A stretch of 20,687 nt of DNA from JBHHYR01 sp046757585. Its GTDB lineage: Bacteria; Desulfobacterota; Binatia; HRBIN30. The number at the start of each line of letters is the position of its first letter. Positions within the stretch are counted from its first letter, which is position 1. The stretch is from NCBI GenBank assembly GCA_046757585.1, contig JBHHYR010000050.1, positions 1-20,687 of the forward strand, given 5' to 3'. Positions 19,851-20,687 of the stretch are shown here, one piece after another. The notes under the pieces were generated by a model that worked only from the letters and a program-made list of their open reading frames with translations, was not told the DNA's origin and ran no database searches. Position numbers and translations under genes: made by a program.

Positions 19851-20687
19851 TCATTGCCCGTGCAGTTGGCAATAGCGCTCGAAACATTGCTCGGTAGTGT
19901 AGGTGGGCACGAAGCCGAACTCGGACTTCAGGCGGTCGTTGCTCAGGACGGGTCGATGGAGCAGGAAGCTCACCTGCTCGGGTCCCCTCGCGGACAGGCC
20001 GAGGGTGTGAAGGACCTGGAGCACGGCCCGCAGCAAGCCAGCCGGCAATGCAACATACGGCTTCCCGAGCCGGCGGGCGATCTCCCGCAGGCTGATGGTG
20101 CCGTCGCCGGCCAGGTTGTAAATCCCCGTTCGCCCACTGCAGATGCCCTCGACGATGCAACGGGCCACATCCTCGTCCCAGACCAGGACGAACGGCGCGT
20201 CCGAGCCGCGCACTCCGACGATCACGGGTCGGTCGAACATGGCAGTGATCGGGCTCGCCACGGTTTCTCCCAGGATGGTGCCTGGACGCAAGACGAGCTG
20301 CGCCAGCTCCGGATGCTCGCGGCGGTACCGCGCCAGCATCTCCTCGGCGAGCCTTTTGTGGTAAGCGTAGGGAAAGTCCGCGTTGCCCCGTAGTGGGTCG
20401 GCCTCGTGCAACAGCTGGGGATTGTCAGGATGGTAGCCGTAGGCGGCCCCGCTGCTGGTATACACGAGGCGGCGGACTCCCGCCCGCACACAGGCGTTCA
20501 GGACATTCTCCGTTCCCAGCACGTCGATGGCGTACTCGAGCTCCGCCGAGCTTTTCCGGCCCGGCGTCACCACGGCTGCGAGGTGGACGACCGTGTCGAC
20601 CGCATACCCGCGAATGAGCTCACTGAGCTCCGCGTCGAGGCCCGGCGCCCAGAGATGCTCTACCGGATCGACGTCGACGTGAATGAC
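19851..20687 (-). CDS. NAD(P)-dependent epimerase/dehydratase (extended SDR), 5' end off the window
   Basis: The open frame continues without a break to the last base, so the true start and the G-x(2)-G-x(2)-G nucleotide site are outside. Visible extended-SDR features are V-V-H-L-A-A-V-V, T-E-N-V-L-N-A-C, L-V-Y-T-S-S-G-A-A-Y-G, the catalytic pair Y-x(3)-K in P-Y-A-Y-H-K-R-L-A-E-E, L-R-P-G-T-I-L-G, and V-W-D-E-D-V-A-R-C-I. The 278 residues seen are the larger part of a protein of about 320. These enzymes act on nucleotide sugars, sterols or similar substrates; nothing here decides which. It may form a transcription unit with the transporter that follows. Confidence 0.88.
   Translation of the reverse strand, partial: VIHVDVDPVEHLWAPGLDAELSELIRGYAVDTVVHLAAVVTPGRKSSAELEYAIDVLGTENVLNACVRAGVRRLVYTSSGAAYGYHPDNPQLLHEADPLRGNADFPYAYHKRLAEEMLARYRREHPELAQLVLRPGTILGETVASPITAMFDRPVIVGVRGSDAPFVLVWDEDVARCIVEGICSGRTGIYNLAGDGTISLREIARRLGKPYVALPAGLLRAVLQVLHTLGLSARGPEQVSFLLHRPVLSNDRLKSEFGFVPTYTTEQCFERYCQLHGQ

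Noticed and set aside
1..20687. CRISPR arrays, tRNA or rRNA genes, insertion sequences, integrase or attachment sites
   Set aside because: I looked for regularly spaced repeats, tRNA-like cloverleaf arms, transposase or integrase motifs and terminal inverted repeats, and saw none that could be supported.

Overview
The window is a chromosomal segment from a GC-rich Gram-negative bacterium. The Gram-negative call rests on an RND/MMPL exporter paired with a periplasmic lipoprotein-sorting-like protein. Paired GPH-type MFS carriers, amidohydrolase-rich catabolic genes and many small toxin-antitoxin loci suggest an uncultured soil or sediment lineage (deltaproteobacterial or Binatota-like). That placement is inference from gene content only. 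I see no tRNA, rRNA, insertion sequence, CRISPR array or phage module.

Left part (1-4430): an eroding region. A GNAT acetyltransferase fragment runs off the left edge and is joined out of frame to a truncated PIN toxin, whose Phd/YefM-type antitoxin is intact. Next come a frameshifted SAM-methyltransferase fragment and a GFA-family (CENP-V/GFA fold) gene interrupted by one in-frame TAG. An intact GPH-type MFS transporter (1608-3098, minus) follows, then an alpha/beta-hydrolase relic on the plus strand that keeps only its nucleophile elbow and catalytic-His ends, then a shortened questin-oxidase-like gene.

Middle (4496-9666): a plus-strand pair encodes an HAE3-type RND/MMPL exporter and an outer-membrane lipoprotein-sorting-like periplasmic protein. 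A ParD-like antitoxin relic, a HEPN/nucleotidyltransferase (MNT) pair and a PIN toxin with an excisionase-type HTH antitoxin follow.

Right-centre (9812-17333): a minus-strand catabolic cluster reads TetR regulator, XRE-cupin regulator, amidohydrolase (frameshifted), zinc alcohol dehydrogenase, second amidohydrolase, D-aminoacylase-like amidohydrolase, and a crotonase lacking both canonical hydratase glutamates. A strong sigma70-like promoter flanked by repeated ATACGAAAC boxes lies just ahead of the XRE-cupin gene. The natural substrate cannot be read from the sequence; the logic suggests amide or ring hydrolysis or decarboxylation, alcohol oxidation and a CoA-ester step.

Right end (17597-20687): a ribbon-helix-helix antitoxin and PIN toxin, where the toxin appears to start at ACG; then a second GPH-type MFS carrier and an NAD-dependent epimerase/dehydratase running off the right edge.

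I did not find a clearly new multi-gene system. The most interesting points are the ACG-start PIN toxin, five toxin-antitoxin loci in different states of repair, the undescribed amidohydrolase/ADH/crotonase operon with its two-regulator head, and a run of recent pseudogenes whose lesions can be located to the base.
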